NCBI RefSeq assembly: GCF_020042665.1
Contig: NZ_CP083376.1
Span: forward strand, 3,694,001-3,758,000
Direction: 5' to 3'
Length of the DNA: 64,000 bases
Source: Pseudoxanthomonas sp. X-1
Lineage (GTDB): Bacteria; Pseudomonadota; Gammaproteobacteria; Xanthomonadales; Xanthomonadaceae
A program made the translations under genes and the position numbers. The notes under the pieces are model-generated. The model made no database searches. It saw only the letters and a list, made by a program, of their open reading frames with translations, and was not told the DNA's origin. How positions within the stretch are numbered: position 1 is the first letter of the stretch; each line of letters begins with the position of its first letter. Shown piece by piece: positions 37,593 through 45,445 of the stretch.

Positions 37593-38217
37593 GCGCACCT
37601 CCCGCCGACGGTACCGCCGCCTGCGCGGCCGGCCTGAGATAGCCGTACAGGTCGAAGCTGACGTTGAGCCCGGCGTTCTGCTCCTCCACGCCGGGCGCGC
37701 GCAGGTTGAAGGTCTGCGCCAGGATGTTGAGGTTGTCCACGAACAGGCGCGGGCTGCCCGATTCCAGCGCGTGCAGCACCGCGGCGGTCTGTTCGACGCC
37801 GCAGCGCAGGGTGACCTGCACGGTGACCCGGGTGAAACGCTCGGTCCCCTGCTGCGGGACCGGCGAGCGGTTGGTGATCGCACAGCTGCGGTTGCCCGGG
37901 CTGGCCTGGGCGACGACGGTTTCCAGGCGCTGGGTCAGCGCGGCGGTGGCCAGTTCGGCGGTGGGCTCGGCGAGGAAGCCGGGCCGGTTGCCGAGCGCGG
38001 CCTGCGCGGCGGCGAGCTGGCGGGCGACCTGCGGGCGCTGGGCCAGCTGGGTGCGCACGCGCAGCTCGCGCTCGCGCGCCGCGTCGATGCGCGCATCGAG
38101 CGCGCGCATCGGCACGGTCCACCACGGATGCACCAGCACCAGGTAGGCCAGCGCCAGCGCGGCCAGCAGCAGCCCCAGGGCCAGCCAGCGGTCCTGGCGT
38201 TCACTCCTGGCGCGCAT
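37582..38217 (-). CDS. gspM: Type II secretion inner membrane protein GspM (XpsM)
   Basis: Protein of 211 residues with a short cytoplasmic tail, one membrane helix (about 12-32: WLALGLLLAALALAYLVLV), a coiled region (about 38-75) and a ferredoxin-like periplasmic domain. GspM binds GspL in the inner-membrane platform. The end overlaps gspN by 11 bases and the start overlaps gspL by 17. Annotation rests on size, topology and fixed operon position more than on a motif. Confidence 0.85.
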   Translation of the reverse strand: MRARSERQDRWLALGLLLAALALAYLVLVHPWWTVPMRALDARIDAARERELRVRTQLAQRPQVARQLAAAQAALGNRPGFLAEPTAELATAALTQRLETVVAQASPGNRSCAITNRSPVPQQGTERFTRVTVQVTLRCGVEQTAAVLHALESGSPRLFVDNLNILAQTFNLRAPGVEEQNAGLNVSFDLYGYLRPAAQAAVPSAGGARAQ

Positions 38218-39340
38218 CGGGTCTCCTGGCGGCGGACGCCGGCGGCGTGGCGCCGGCCAGCTGGGCGGTCATGCTGAAGCGGTCCAGGCGCGTGCGCCGG
38301 TCCTGCTGCAGGGCGCCGGTCAGCGCCGGCGAGGTCCACAGCGCCGAGCCCTCCAGCTGCTTGACCAGGCTCGGCGCCTCCGAACTCAAGCCGATCAGCA
38401 GCAGGCGATCGCCCTCGATGGAGACCTTCTCCAGATAGGTGTTGTCGGGCAGGCGGCGGGTGAGCTCGTCGAGGATCTCGATCGTGGTCGGGCGCGCGGC
38501 GCGCTGACGCTGCAGGAAGCCCGCGCCCTCGACCAGGTCCACCAGCTGCTGGCGCTGCGCGGCGACGCCGCGCGCCTGCGCGGCGCTGCGCTCGACCTGG
38601 GCGGTGAAGGCATCGGCGGCGGCCTGGCGGTTGGCCAGCACCTGCCAGCCGGCGAGGACCACGAACACCCCCGCGGCCAGCGCGGCGATCAGGTTCCAGC
38701 GCCGCGCTGGGCTGGCCCGACGCACGCGCAGCGCCGGCGGCAGCAGGTTCACGCCCAGCGGCTGGCCGGCCTCGTCGGCCACGTCCAGGCCGGCCAGGCC
38801 GGCGGCGACCGAACCCAATTCCTCCAGCGCGCGGTCCACGGCCTGGCGCCGCACCACCACCAGCTCGGCCTCGATCTGGCCGTCGCCGCGGCGGGCGACG
38901 ATGCGTGCGTCGTAGTACACCGATTCGGCGGTGAACGGGGTCTGCCGGTCGATCTCGAACCCGACCACCTCGCGCAGCCGCTCGGCCGCCGCGGCCGGCA
39001 GCAGCAGCGGCCGCCGCAGCACGCGCACGGCCGGCAGCAGGCCCCAGCGCGGCAGCCCGCCCATGCGCGGATGCAGCACGGCATCCAGTTCGGCCGAGGA
39101 CAATGGCAGCGGCAGCTCGGCCAGCGCCTCCGACCCGTCCAGCCCGGCGCGCAGCAGCTGCGCCTGGCCGTCGCGCGGGACCAGCAGCAGGCGCTCGGCG
39201 GCCAGGCCGAACAGGCGACGCCAGCGCGGCGGCAGCCAGCTGGCCAGCGCATCGCGCCACCAGGTGAGGAAGCCGCTGGCGGCGCCGACGGAGCGACCCA
39301 GGGCCGGCAGCACCGGGGCGGCTGCGCGTGGTGTCGTCAT
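38201..39340 (-). CDS. gspL: Type II secretion protein GspL (XpsL)
   Basis: Protein of 379 residues. The cytoplasmic actin-like N-terminal part (RLFGLAAERLLLVPRDGQ, PLLLPAAAAERLREVVGFEIDRQTPF) recruits the ATPase GspE. A membrane helix (about 221-238) is followed by a periplasmic PilN-like domain with LDELTRRLPDNTYLEKVSIEGDRL. The ATG four codons inside the longer ORF overlaps the gspK stop as ATGA and is preferred. Confidence 0.9.
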   Translation of the reverse strand: MTTPRAAAPVLPALGRSVGAASGFLTWWRDALASWLPPRWRRLFGLAAERLLLVPRDGQAQLLRAGLDGSEALAELPLPLSSAELDAVLHPRMGGLPRWGLLPAVRVLRRPLLLPAAAAERLREVVGFEIDRQTPFTAESVYYDARIVARRGDGQIEAELVVVRRQAVDRALEELGSVAAGLAGLDVADEAGQPLGVNLLPPALRVRRASPARRWNLIAALAAGVFVVLAGWQVLANRQAAADAFTAQVERSAAQARGVAAQRQQLVDLVEGAGFLQRQRAARPTTIEILDELTRRLPDNTYLEKVSIEGDRLLLIGLSSEAPSLVKQLEGSALWTSPALTGALQQDRRTRLDRFSMTAQLAGATPPASAARRPDARQE

Positions 39341-40209
39341 CGGGGTTCCCAACCTTCCTCCCAGCGCAGCGTGGTGTACACGGCCCCGGGCGTGGGGCCA
39401 CCGCCCGTGCGCAGCACCGCCCGCAGGACCGCCTGGCGGCCGTCGGGGAGCTGGGCACGACTCTCGATACTATACGTGCCGGTGCCGCGCCCGACCTGCG
39501 GCGCGCCCACCTGCTGCTGCGCCTCGCGCTGCTGCTGGACCAGGTCCGCATTCAATCCCAGCGCGGTGAGCACCGGGCCCTGGGCAAAGGCGGGGTCGGG
39601 CTGGGCGCGGCCGTACAGGGTCAGGTAGGGCTTGATCCGCGCGTAGACCTCCGGCGTCCAGCCCAGCACCTGTTCGACCTCGGCCACGGTCTCGAACGGC
39701 GCGTCCTTGGCGCCATAGGGCAGGCCGGCCTCGGCGTAGTCCCCGTCTTCGGCACCGCCGACCGGCTGGCGTAGCGAATCGGCATCGCGCCAGTCCACCA
39801 CCGCGCCGGCCAGCTGCTGCGCGCGGGCCTGCTCGACGCCGGTGGCGATCAGCACGCTGGCCAGGGTCTGGGCGTCGACCTGGTTGAGATCGACCTTGCC
39901 GCTCTCATCGGTGATGCGTACCAGCACCTGGCTGCCGGCATAGCGCCAGCGGTAGGGGCGCCCGTCCGGAATCCAGCGGCTGCGCGGATCCTGGTCGTCC
40001 ACGCGCTGCATGGCGTACTCCAGGCCGGCGCGGGCGACTTCGCGGGCCACGCTGCCCTCGGCGACCACCCGGCCCTGCAGCGCCTCCACCCGCGCGGCGA
40101 GGGCGAAGGCGCCGATCAGCGCGGTCAGCAGGGCGATCAACCACACCACCAGCAGCAGGGCGACGCCGCGCTGGGCGGCGGGCGGACGCGGCGGGCGGGC
40201 GCGGCTCAC
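39337..40209 (-). CDS. gspK: Type II secretion minor pseudopilin GspK (XpsK)
   Basis: Tip pseudopilin of 290 residues. A basic leader ends RGVALLLVVWLIALLTALIGAFALA, with the prepilin peptidase site after Gly15 and no Glu at +5, as usual for GspK. The large globular part includes the K family helix-hairpin-helix-like segments (KVDLNQVDAQTLASVLIATG, YARIKPYLTLYG). The GTG start overlaps the gspJ stop. With H, I and J it caps the pseudopilus. Confidence 0.92.
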   Translation of the reverse strand: MSRARPPRPPAAQRGVALLLVVWLIALLTALIGAFALAARVEALQGRVVAEGSVAREVARAGLEYAMQRVDDQDPRSRWIPDGRPYRWRYAGSQVLVRITDESGKVDLNQVDAQTLASVLIATGVEQARAQQLAGAVVDWRDADSLRQPVGGAEDGDYAEAGLPYGAKDAPFETVAEVEQVLGWTPEVYARIKPYLTLYGRAQPDPAFAQGPVLTALGLNADLVQQQREAQQQVGAPQVGRGTGTYSIESRAQLPDGRQAVLRAVLRTGGGPTPGAVYTTLRWEEGWEPR

Positions 40210-40871
40210 GGCGTGACCTCATGGGTGCTGCCGCTGCCTTGGGCCAGGGTGACGACCATGTCCGGCCAGCGCGGTCCGTCGGCCGGCACGATCTCGATGG
40301 ACACCTGCACCGGCAGCGCCTCGACCTGGGTCCAGCCGTCCTGCCAGGGCCCCAGCCCGCCGTTGTCCGGCAGCAGGCCGCGGTAGCGGAAGCGCACCGA
40401 CTTGAGCCGGTCGGCCAGCAGCTCCGGCGGGCGCGGCGTGCCGGATTCGTCGATGGTCTGGCCAGCCTGGACCATCTTCAGGTCCACCTGCAGGCGGCTG
40501 CCGTCTTCGGTGGCGGACACGTCGTGCAGGTAGGGCCCGCCGCGTCCCAGGTAGTCGGGCAGGTCGGCGACGAAGCGCATGCGCGTGCCGGTGCCGGCGA
40601 AGCGATAGGCCAAGCCGCGCTCGGGATCGCGCGCGAAGGCGATGGCCTGGGCCGAGGCCAGGTGGCTGCGCAGGAAGCCCTGCACCGCGCGGATGCGTTC
40701 GTTGCGCGCCGCGGTGGCCTCGCCGCGGTGGACCAGGCCGGTGGCCGCGCGCAGCGTGGCGAAGCCCACCGCCAGGCCCGCGGCCAGCAGCAGCGTGGCC
40801 AGCAGGATTTCCAGCAGGGTGAAGCCGGCGGCGCGACGCGGCGCGACCGGGGCGCGGGCCGTGCGCCTCAT
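40206..40871 (-). CDS. gspJ: Type II secretion minor pseudopilin GspJ (XpsJ)
   Basis: Minor pseudopilin of 221 residues with the prepilin motif AAGFTLLEILLATLLLAAG (cut before Phe; Glu at +5) and a beta-rich head. The ATG overlaps the gspI stop as ATGA, which decides the start against longer upstream frames in gspI. It forms the pseudopilus tip with GspI and GspK. Confidence 0.92.
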   Translation of the reverse strand: MRRTARAPVAPRRAAGFTLLEILLATLLLAAGLAVGFATLRAATGLVHRGEATAARNERIRAVQGFLRSHLASAQAIAFARDPERGLAYRFAGTGTRMRFVADLPDYLGRGGPYLHDVSATEDGSRLQVDLKMVQAGQTIDESGTPRPPELLADRLKSVRFRYRGLLPDNGGLGPWQDGWTQVEALPVQVSIEIVPADGPRWPDMVVTLAQGSGSTHEVTP

Positions 40872-41281
40872 GTGCCCGGCGTGCCTTGCGCCGCGGCCAG
40901 ACGCAGGCTGCGCCATTTCAGAGCCTCGCTTTCGCCCTCGCCCCAGCGCACGGTCAGGCGCACTTCGAGCAGGCGCGTGGCGGCCGGGTCGATCAGGCCG
41001 TCGGCGGACCGCCCCGGATCGGTCCAGGGCGCGACCTCCAGGCGCCAGTGATAGCGGCCATCGTCCAGTGCGCCGTCCTGTTCGCCGGGCTGCAGCGGCG
41101 CGCCCGCGCCGACCTGGGCCAGCAGGCTCTGCGCATGCAGCGCCGCGCGTCCGGCCAGGTTGGCGCGCTGGATCTGCCGCGAGGCGCCGGTCAGTGCGCC
41201 CAGCAGCAGGGTCAGCGCCAGCGCCAGCAGGCCGAAGGCGACCACCACCTCGATCAGCGTGAAGCCGCGCTGGCGCCTCAT
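40868..41281 (-). CDS. gspI: Type II secretion minor pseudopilin GspI (XpsI)
   Basis: Pseudopilin of 137 residues, with leader MRRQRG and mature N-terminus FTLIEVVVAFGLLALAL carrying Glu at +5. The small globular part ends LRVTVRWGEGES-like (LEVRLTVRWGEGESEALKW), typical of GspI. The start overlaps the gspH stop. Confidence 0.92.
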   Translation of the reverse strand: MRRQRGFTLIEVVVAFGLLALALTLLLGALTGASRQIQRANLAGRAALHAQSLLAQVGAGAPLQPGEQDGALDDGRYHWRLEVAPWTDPGRSADGLIDPAATRLLEVRLTVRWGEGESEALKWRSLRLAAAQGTPGT

Positions 41282-41769
41282 GGCGCGCCTCCGGCCTGGC
41301 CATCCACGCGCACCTCGCCGGTCAGCCAGGCCACGCTGAGCCGGCGCGTGGCCTGGCCCGCGACCAGTTCGAGCTGGCCGCCGGTGGACGCGCCATCGGG
41401 ATAGAACACGATCGCGCCCTGCCCCGGTTGCGCGGCGGCCTGGCGCGCGCCGTAGAAGCGCACGCCCAGCTGTTCGGGCAGGCGGCCTTCGCGCTTGCCC
41501 GGCGCGCTGTAGCGATGCGCGGCCGGATCGATGGTGAAGCGCTGCGGCTGGCCGGTGGCGATGGCCTGGGCGCGGGTGAAGCGCAGCTGCGCGGCCATCT
41601 CGCGCGTGGCCCCGCGCAGGCGCAGGCCCTGCAGGCCGCCGCTCATGGCCACGGCGGTCAGCGTGCCGATCAGGGCGATCAGCGCGATCACCACCAGCAC
41701 TTCGATCAGCGTGAAGCCCGCCGGCCGGCGCCGGACGCGGCCCTTGCCGGGGCGGGCGCGGCCGCGCAT
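41278..41769 (-). CDS. gspH: Type II secretion minor pseudopilin GspH (XpsH)
   Basis: Pseudopilin of 163 residues with a long basic leader, then RRPAGFTLIEVLVVIALIALIG (Glu at +5). The GspH/FimT-type head contains AQLRFTRAQAIATGQPQ and VFYPDGASTGGQLEL. It lies eight bases after gspG. Confidence 0.92.
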   Translation of the reverse strand: MRGRARPGKGRVRRRPAGFTLIEVLVVIALIALIGTLTAVAMSGGLQGLRLRGATREMAAQLRFTRAQAIATGQPQRFTIDPAAHRYSAPGKREGRLPEQLGVRFYGARQAAAQPGQGAIVFYPDGASTGGQLELVAGQATRRLSVAWLTGEVRVDGQAGGAP

Positions 41770-41776
41770 GGACCGC

Positions 41777-42214
41777 TCAGGGCGAGTAGGCGATATCGGC
41801 GTTGACGCTGTCGCCGCCGGGCTGCCCGTCCTTGCCCAGGCTGACCAGGTCGAACGACCCCTGCTGGCCCGGCACCGAGTACTGGTAGGCGTGGTTCCAC
41901 GGATCCTTCAGCTCGCTCTCCTTGGCATACGGGCCCAGCCAGCCGGAGGCGCCGGCCGGTGCGGTCACCAGGTCGGACAACGAGGCCGGCAGGTGGCCGG
42001 TGTCCATCTCGAACTGCTGCACCTTCTCGGCCACGGTCTGCACCTGCGCCTTGGCCAGATTGACCTTGGCCCGGTCGGCATTGCCCAGGATGCGGCTGGC
42101 GGCGAAGGCGACGATGCCGCCGATCAGGATCACCACCACGATGATTTCCATCAGGGTGAAGCCGGCCTGGGCGCTGCGGGCGGGCGGAGGCGTCAGGGAG
42201 CGTGCATTGCGCAT
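41777..42214 (-). CDS. gspG: Type II secretion major pseudopilin GspG (XpsG)
   Basis: Main subunit of the pseudopilus, 145 residues. The leader is longer than usual; the mature part starts after QAGFTLMEIIVVVILIGGIVAFAA (Glu at +5). The head has the calcium-binding-type C-terminal loop around LVSLGKDGQPGGDSVNADI and the typical DLVTAP, WLGPY, DPWNHAYQY blocks. The start MRNARSLT is 21 codons inside a longer ORF; the family length and gap to gspF support it. Confidence 0.95.
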   Translation of the reverse strand: MRNARSLTPPPARSAQAGFTLMEIIVVVILIGGIVAFAASRILGNADRAKVNLAKAQVQTVAEKVQQFEMDTGHLPASLSDLVTAPAGASGWLGPYAKESELKDPWNHAYQYSVPGQQGSFDLVSLGKDGQPGGDSVNADIAYSP

Positions 42215-42263
42215 GAGAGGTCTTCCATTCCGTGTTGCGAAGTCGGGGAAAGCAGCGTGCGGG

Positions 42264-43481
42264 TCAGTTGATCGCACCGGCCAGATCGTACAGCGGCACC
42301 AGCACGGCGATGATGACCGCGCCCACCACCGCGGCCAGCACCAGGGTCACCGCCGGCACCAGCGCGGCCAGCATGCGGTCCAGCGCCTGCGCCGTCTGCG
42401 CCTCGAAGGTATCGGCGGTCTTGAGCAGCATCGCATCCAGCGCGCCGGATTCCTCGCCCACCTGCATCATCTGCAGCGCCAGCCGCGGGAAGCGCTTGCC
42501 AGCGCCCAGCGCGGTGGACAGCGCGCGGCCGTTCTTGACCGCATCGGCGGCGCCCTCCACGTCGGCGGCCAGCGCGCGGTTGCCCAGCACGTTGCGCGCG
42601 ATGCCGAGCGCGCCCAGCAGCGGCACGCCGTTGCGCAGCAGCGTGCCCAGCGTGCGCGCCAGGCGCGCGGTTTCCAGCCGCGCGATCAGCGGGCCGATGA
42701 GCTTGCGCTGCAGGATCCAGCCATCGAAGCGATCGCGGAAGGCGGTGTCGCGCCGCTTGCGGTCGATCCACAGCAGCGCCAGCGCCGGCAGCACGATGAA
42801 GGCCAGCCACCAGCCGGCGACGAACTGCCCCACCGCCAGCACGATGCGCGTGAACCACGGCAGGGTGACGTCCAGGCTCTCGTACATCTGCGAGAACTGC
42901 GGCACCACATAGCCCAGCAGGAACAGCATCGCCAGCCCGACCACCACCATCAGGATGGCCGGATAGATCAGCGCGTTGATCACCCGGCCCTTGAGCGCGC
43001 GGCTGCGCTCCAGGTAGTCGGCCAGGCGCTGCAGCGTGTCGTGCAGCGTGCCGCCGGCCTCGCCGGCGCGCACCATGTTGATGTACAGGCGCGAGAACGT
43101 GCCGTGCTGGCGCTCCAGCGCGGTGGACAGCGGCGCACCGCCGCGCACCGCCTCGCGGATGTCGGCCACGGTGTGGCGCGCCTTGTCCTCGTCCGGCAGC
43201 TCCAGCAGGATCGTCAGCGCCCGGTCCAGCGGCTGCCCGGCGCCCAGCAGGGTCGCCAGCTGCTGGGTGAACAGCACCAGCCGCTGCCCGCCGAAGGCAT
43301 TGGGCTGCAGCAGCAGCTTGAACGATCCCAGCCCGCCGCCCTCGGACGCCAGCCGCGCCTCCATCGGCAGATGCCCCTGCTCCTGCAGCCGCGCCACCAC
43401 CTCGGCCTCGCTGGCCGCCTCCATCTGCGCCTCCAGCACCTCGCCGCGCGCGTTGAGCGCCTTGTAGCGATACAGGGGCAT
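42264..43481 (-). CDS. gspF: Type II secretion inner membrane platform protein GspF (XpsF)
   Basis: Polytopic protein of 405 residues with two repeated GspF domains (about 68-190 and 270-395) and three membrane helices (about 170, 220 and 375). MPLYRYKALNARGEVLEAQMEAASEAEVV at the N-terminus and LLELPDEDKARHTVADIREAVRGGAPLSTALE are family blocks. It couples the ATPase GspE to pseudopilus assembly. Confidence 0.95.
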   Translation of the reverse strand: MPLYRYKALNARGEVLEAQMEAASEAEVVARLQEQGHLPMEARLASEGGGLGSFKLLLQPNAFGGQRLVLFTQQLATLLGAGQPLDRALTILLELPDEDKARHTVADIREAVRGGAPLSTALERQHGTFSRLYINMVRAGEAGGTLHDTLQRLADYLERSRALKGRVINALIYPAILMVVVGLAMLFLLGYVVPQFSQMYESLDVTLPWFTRIVLAVGQFVAGWWLAFIVLPALALLWIDRKRRDTAFRDRFDGWILQRKLIGPLIARLETARLARTLGTLLRNGVPLLGALGIARNVLGNRALAADVEGAADAVKNGRALSTALGAGKRFPRLALQMMQVGEESGALDAMLLKTADTFEAQTAQALDRMLAALVPAVTLVLAAVVGAVIIAVLVPLYDLAGAIN

Positions 43482-43515
43482 CAGGCAAAGCTCGGAAAGA
43501 CGCAGCCGTCAGCCG

Positions 43516-43539
43516 TCATTTCCGCGAACGCGGGAATGA
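43516..43539. repeat. Palindrome TCATTTCCGCG-AA-CGCGGGAATGA
   Basis: Eleven-base arms (one mismatch) flank AA in the 96-bp gap between gspE and gspF. Sequence of this kind, with CGCGGGAATGA, recurs as a dispersed repeat in several proteobacteria. It could weaken transcription or stabilise the gspE message. Confidence 0.6.
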
Positions 43540-43577
43540 TGGAAGCGCCGCCGTGGTCCGGAAGCACCCGCGCGGCC

Positions 43578-45314
43578 TCACGCATCCTCGGTCACCCGCA
43601 GGACTTCCTCGATGGTGGTCATGCCGGCCAGGGCCTTGGCGATGCCGTCCTCGTACATGCTGCGCATGCCGGCGCTGCGGGCCAGGGTCTCCAGTTCGCC
43701 CATGCCGGCGTGGCGCATCACCGCCGCGCGCAGGGCGTCGTCCATCACCAGGAACTCGGTGATGGTGGTGCGGCCCAGGTAGCCGGTCGGCGCGATGGCC
43801 GATCCGCGCGGGCGGTACAGGAAGATCTCGCCCTCGGACTGGTAGCGGCGCAGGTTGAAACGCGTGATCTCCTCCGGCGTGGCCGGATAACGCTCGGCGT
43901 GCTGCGGCTCCAGCCGGCGCACCAGGCGCTGGGCCAGGATGCCGTTGACCGTGGAGGTCAGCAGGTAGTCCTCCACGCCCATGTCGAGCATGCGGGTGAT
44001 GCCGCCGGCGGCATTGTTGGTATGCAGTGTGGACAGCACCAGGTGACCGGTGAGCGCGGACTGGATGGCGATGCGCGCGGTTTCCAGGTCGCGCATTTCG
44101 CCGATCATGATGATGTCCGGGTCCTGGCGCACGATGCTGCGCAGGGCGCTGGCGAAGTCCAGGCCGATCTGCGGCTTGGCCTGGATCTGGTTGATGCCCT
44201 CGATCTGGTACTCGACCGGGTCCTCGACCGTGATGATCTTGACGTCTTCGGTGTTGAGCTGGCTCAGCGCGGTGTACAGCGTGGTGGTCTTGCCCGAACC
44301 GGTGGGACCGGTCACCAGCAGGATGCCGTGCGGCTGCTGCAGCACGCGCAGGAACTGCGGCAGGAAGTCCTCGGTGAAGCCCAGCCGCTGGAAGTCGAAC
44401 ACGACCGTCTCGCGGTCCAGCAGACGCATCACCACGCTCTCGCCGTGCGCGGTCGGCACGGTGGAAACGCGCAGGTCCAGTTCCTTGCCCTGCACGCGCA
44501 GCTGGATGCGGCCGTCCTGCGGCAGGCGCCGCTCGGCGATGTTGAGCCGGGCCATGATCTTGATGCGGCTGATCACCGCCGCGGTGAGGTTGGCCGGCGG
44601 GCTCTCGCCCTCCTCCAGCACGCCGTCGACGCGGTAGCGCACCTTCAGGCGGTTCTCGAACGGTTCGATGTGGATGTCCGAGGCGCGCAGTTCGACCGCG
44701 CGCTGGATCACCAGGTTGACCAGGCGGATCACCGGCGCTTCGGAGGCCAGGTCGCGCAGGTGCTCGACATCGTCCAGCTCGCCGCTGGCCTCGCCGTCGG
44801 CGGTCTCGACGATGGCGCCCATGGCGCTGCGGCCCTGACCGTGCCAGCGCTCGATGGTGTCGTCGATCTCCGAGCGCAGCCCGACCACCGCACGCACCGG
44901 CCCGCCGATGGCCATCTGCACCGCATCCACGGCGTAGGGGTCGCACGGGTCGGCGACCCACAGCGACAGCGCGCCGTCGGCCTCGCCCAGCGGGCAGACG
45001 TGGAACTGCTTGAGGAAGCGCAGCGACAGCGCCACGTCCTCGGGCAGTTCCGGCGGCACATCCGGCAACTGTTTGGCCGACAGCAGCGTCAGGCCCAGCA
45101 CCTCGGCGCTGGTCTCGGCATGGTCGCGTTCGGACACCAGGCCCAGCCGCAGCAGCAGGGCCAGCACATGGCCGCCGGTCTCCTCCTGCAGGCGCCGCGC
45201 GCGGCCCAGGTCGGCCTCCTTCAGCTTGCCCTTGGACAGCAGGGCCGCGACCACGCGTTCGTCGGCCGATGGGGAAAGGCGGGGTTCCAGAGCGGTGGCG
45301 GGGACAGCGTTCAC
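43578..45314 (-). CDS. gspE: Type II secretion ATPase GspE (XpsE)
   Basis: Hexameric cytoplasmic ATPase of 578 residues that powers the pseudopilus. The N-terminal domain (about 1-150) binds GspL. The motor core has Walker A GPTGSGKTT, the Asp box, Walker B MIGEMRDLETA and the His box. The tetracysteine zinc motif common in GspE is absent: positions near 469 and 505 read EPQH and SAIA. The start is GTG (first residue encoded as V, read as M) with AAGGG upstream. First gene of the Xps operon. Confidence 0.95.
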   Translation of the reverse strand: MNAVPATALEPRLSPSADERVVAALLSKGKLKEADLGRARRLQEETGGHVLALLLRLGLVSERDHAETSAEVLGLTLLSAKQLPDVPPELPEDVALSLRFLKQFHVCPLGEADGALSLWVADPCDPYAVDAVQMAIGGPVRAVVGLRSEIDDTIERWHGQGRSAMGAIVETADGEASGELDDVEHLRDLASEAPVIRLVNLVIQRAVELRASDIHIEPFENRLKVRYRVDGVLEEGESPPANLTAAVISRIKIMARLNIAERRLPQDGRIQLRVQGKELDLRVSTVPTAHGESVVMRLLDRETVVFDFQRLGFTEDFLPQFLRVLQQPHGILLVTGPTGSGKTTTLYTALSQLNTEDVKIITVEDPVEYQIEGINQIQAKPQIGLDFASALRSIVRQDPDIIMIGEMRDLETARIAIQSALTGHLVLSTLHTNNAAGGITRMLDMGVEDYLLTSTVNGILAQRLVRRLEPQHAERYPATPEEITRFNLRRYQSEGEIFLYRPRGSAIAPTGYLGRTTITEFLVMDDALRAAVMRHAGMGELETLARSAGMRSMYEDGIAKALAGMTTIEEVLRVTEDA

Positions 45315-45372
45315 TTACGACCCTTGCGCAGCGTGTGCCGCAACTCTAACAGCGGCCCGCGACGCGGCGGCA

Positions 45373-45394
45373 GGGGCGCGGCGTGCCGCGCCCC
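45373..45394. terminator. GC palindrome upstream of gspE
   Basis: GGGGCGCGGC-GT-GCCGCGCCCC, a perfect 10-bp inverted repeat, lies between the protease stop and the gspE start and may serve as a terminator for the protease gene. Confidence 0.4.
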
Positions 45395-45400
45395 CGCATG

Positions 45401-45438
45401 CGGCACAGCGCCGGGGCCCAAGCCCCGACGCTGTGCCG
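45401..45438 (-). terminator. Terminator candidate of the subtilase gene
   Basis: CGGCACAGCG and CGCTGTGCCG (10 bp) enclose an inner CGGGG/CCCCG stem, 7 bases downstream of the subtilase stop. There is no T-run. Together with the palindrome at 45373 it separates the protease from the Xps operon. Confidence 0.5.
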
Positions 45439-45445
45439 TCCGCCG

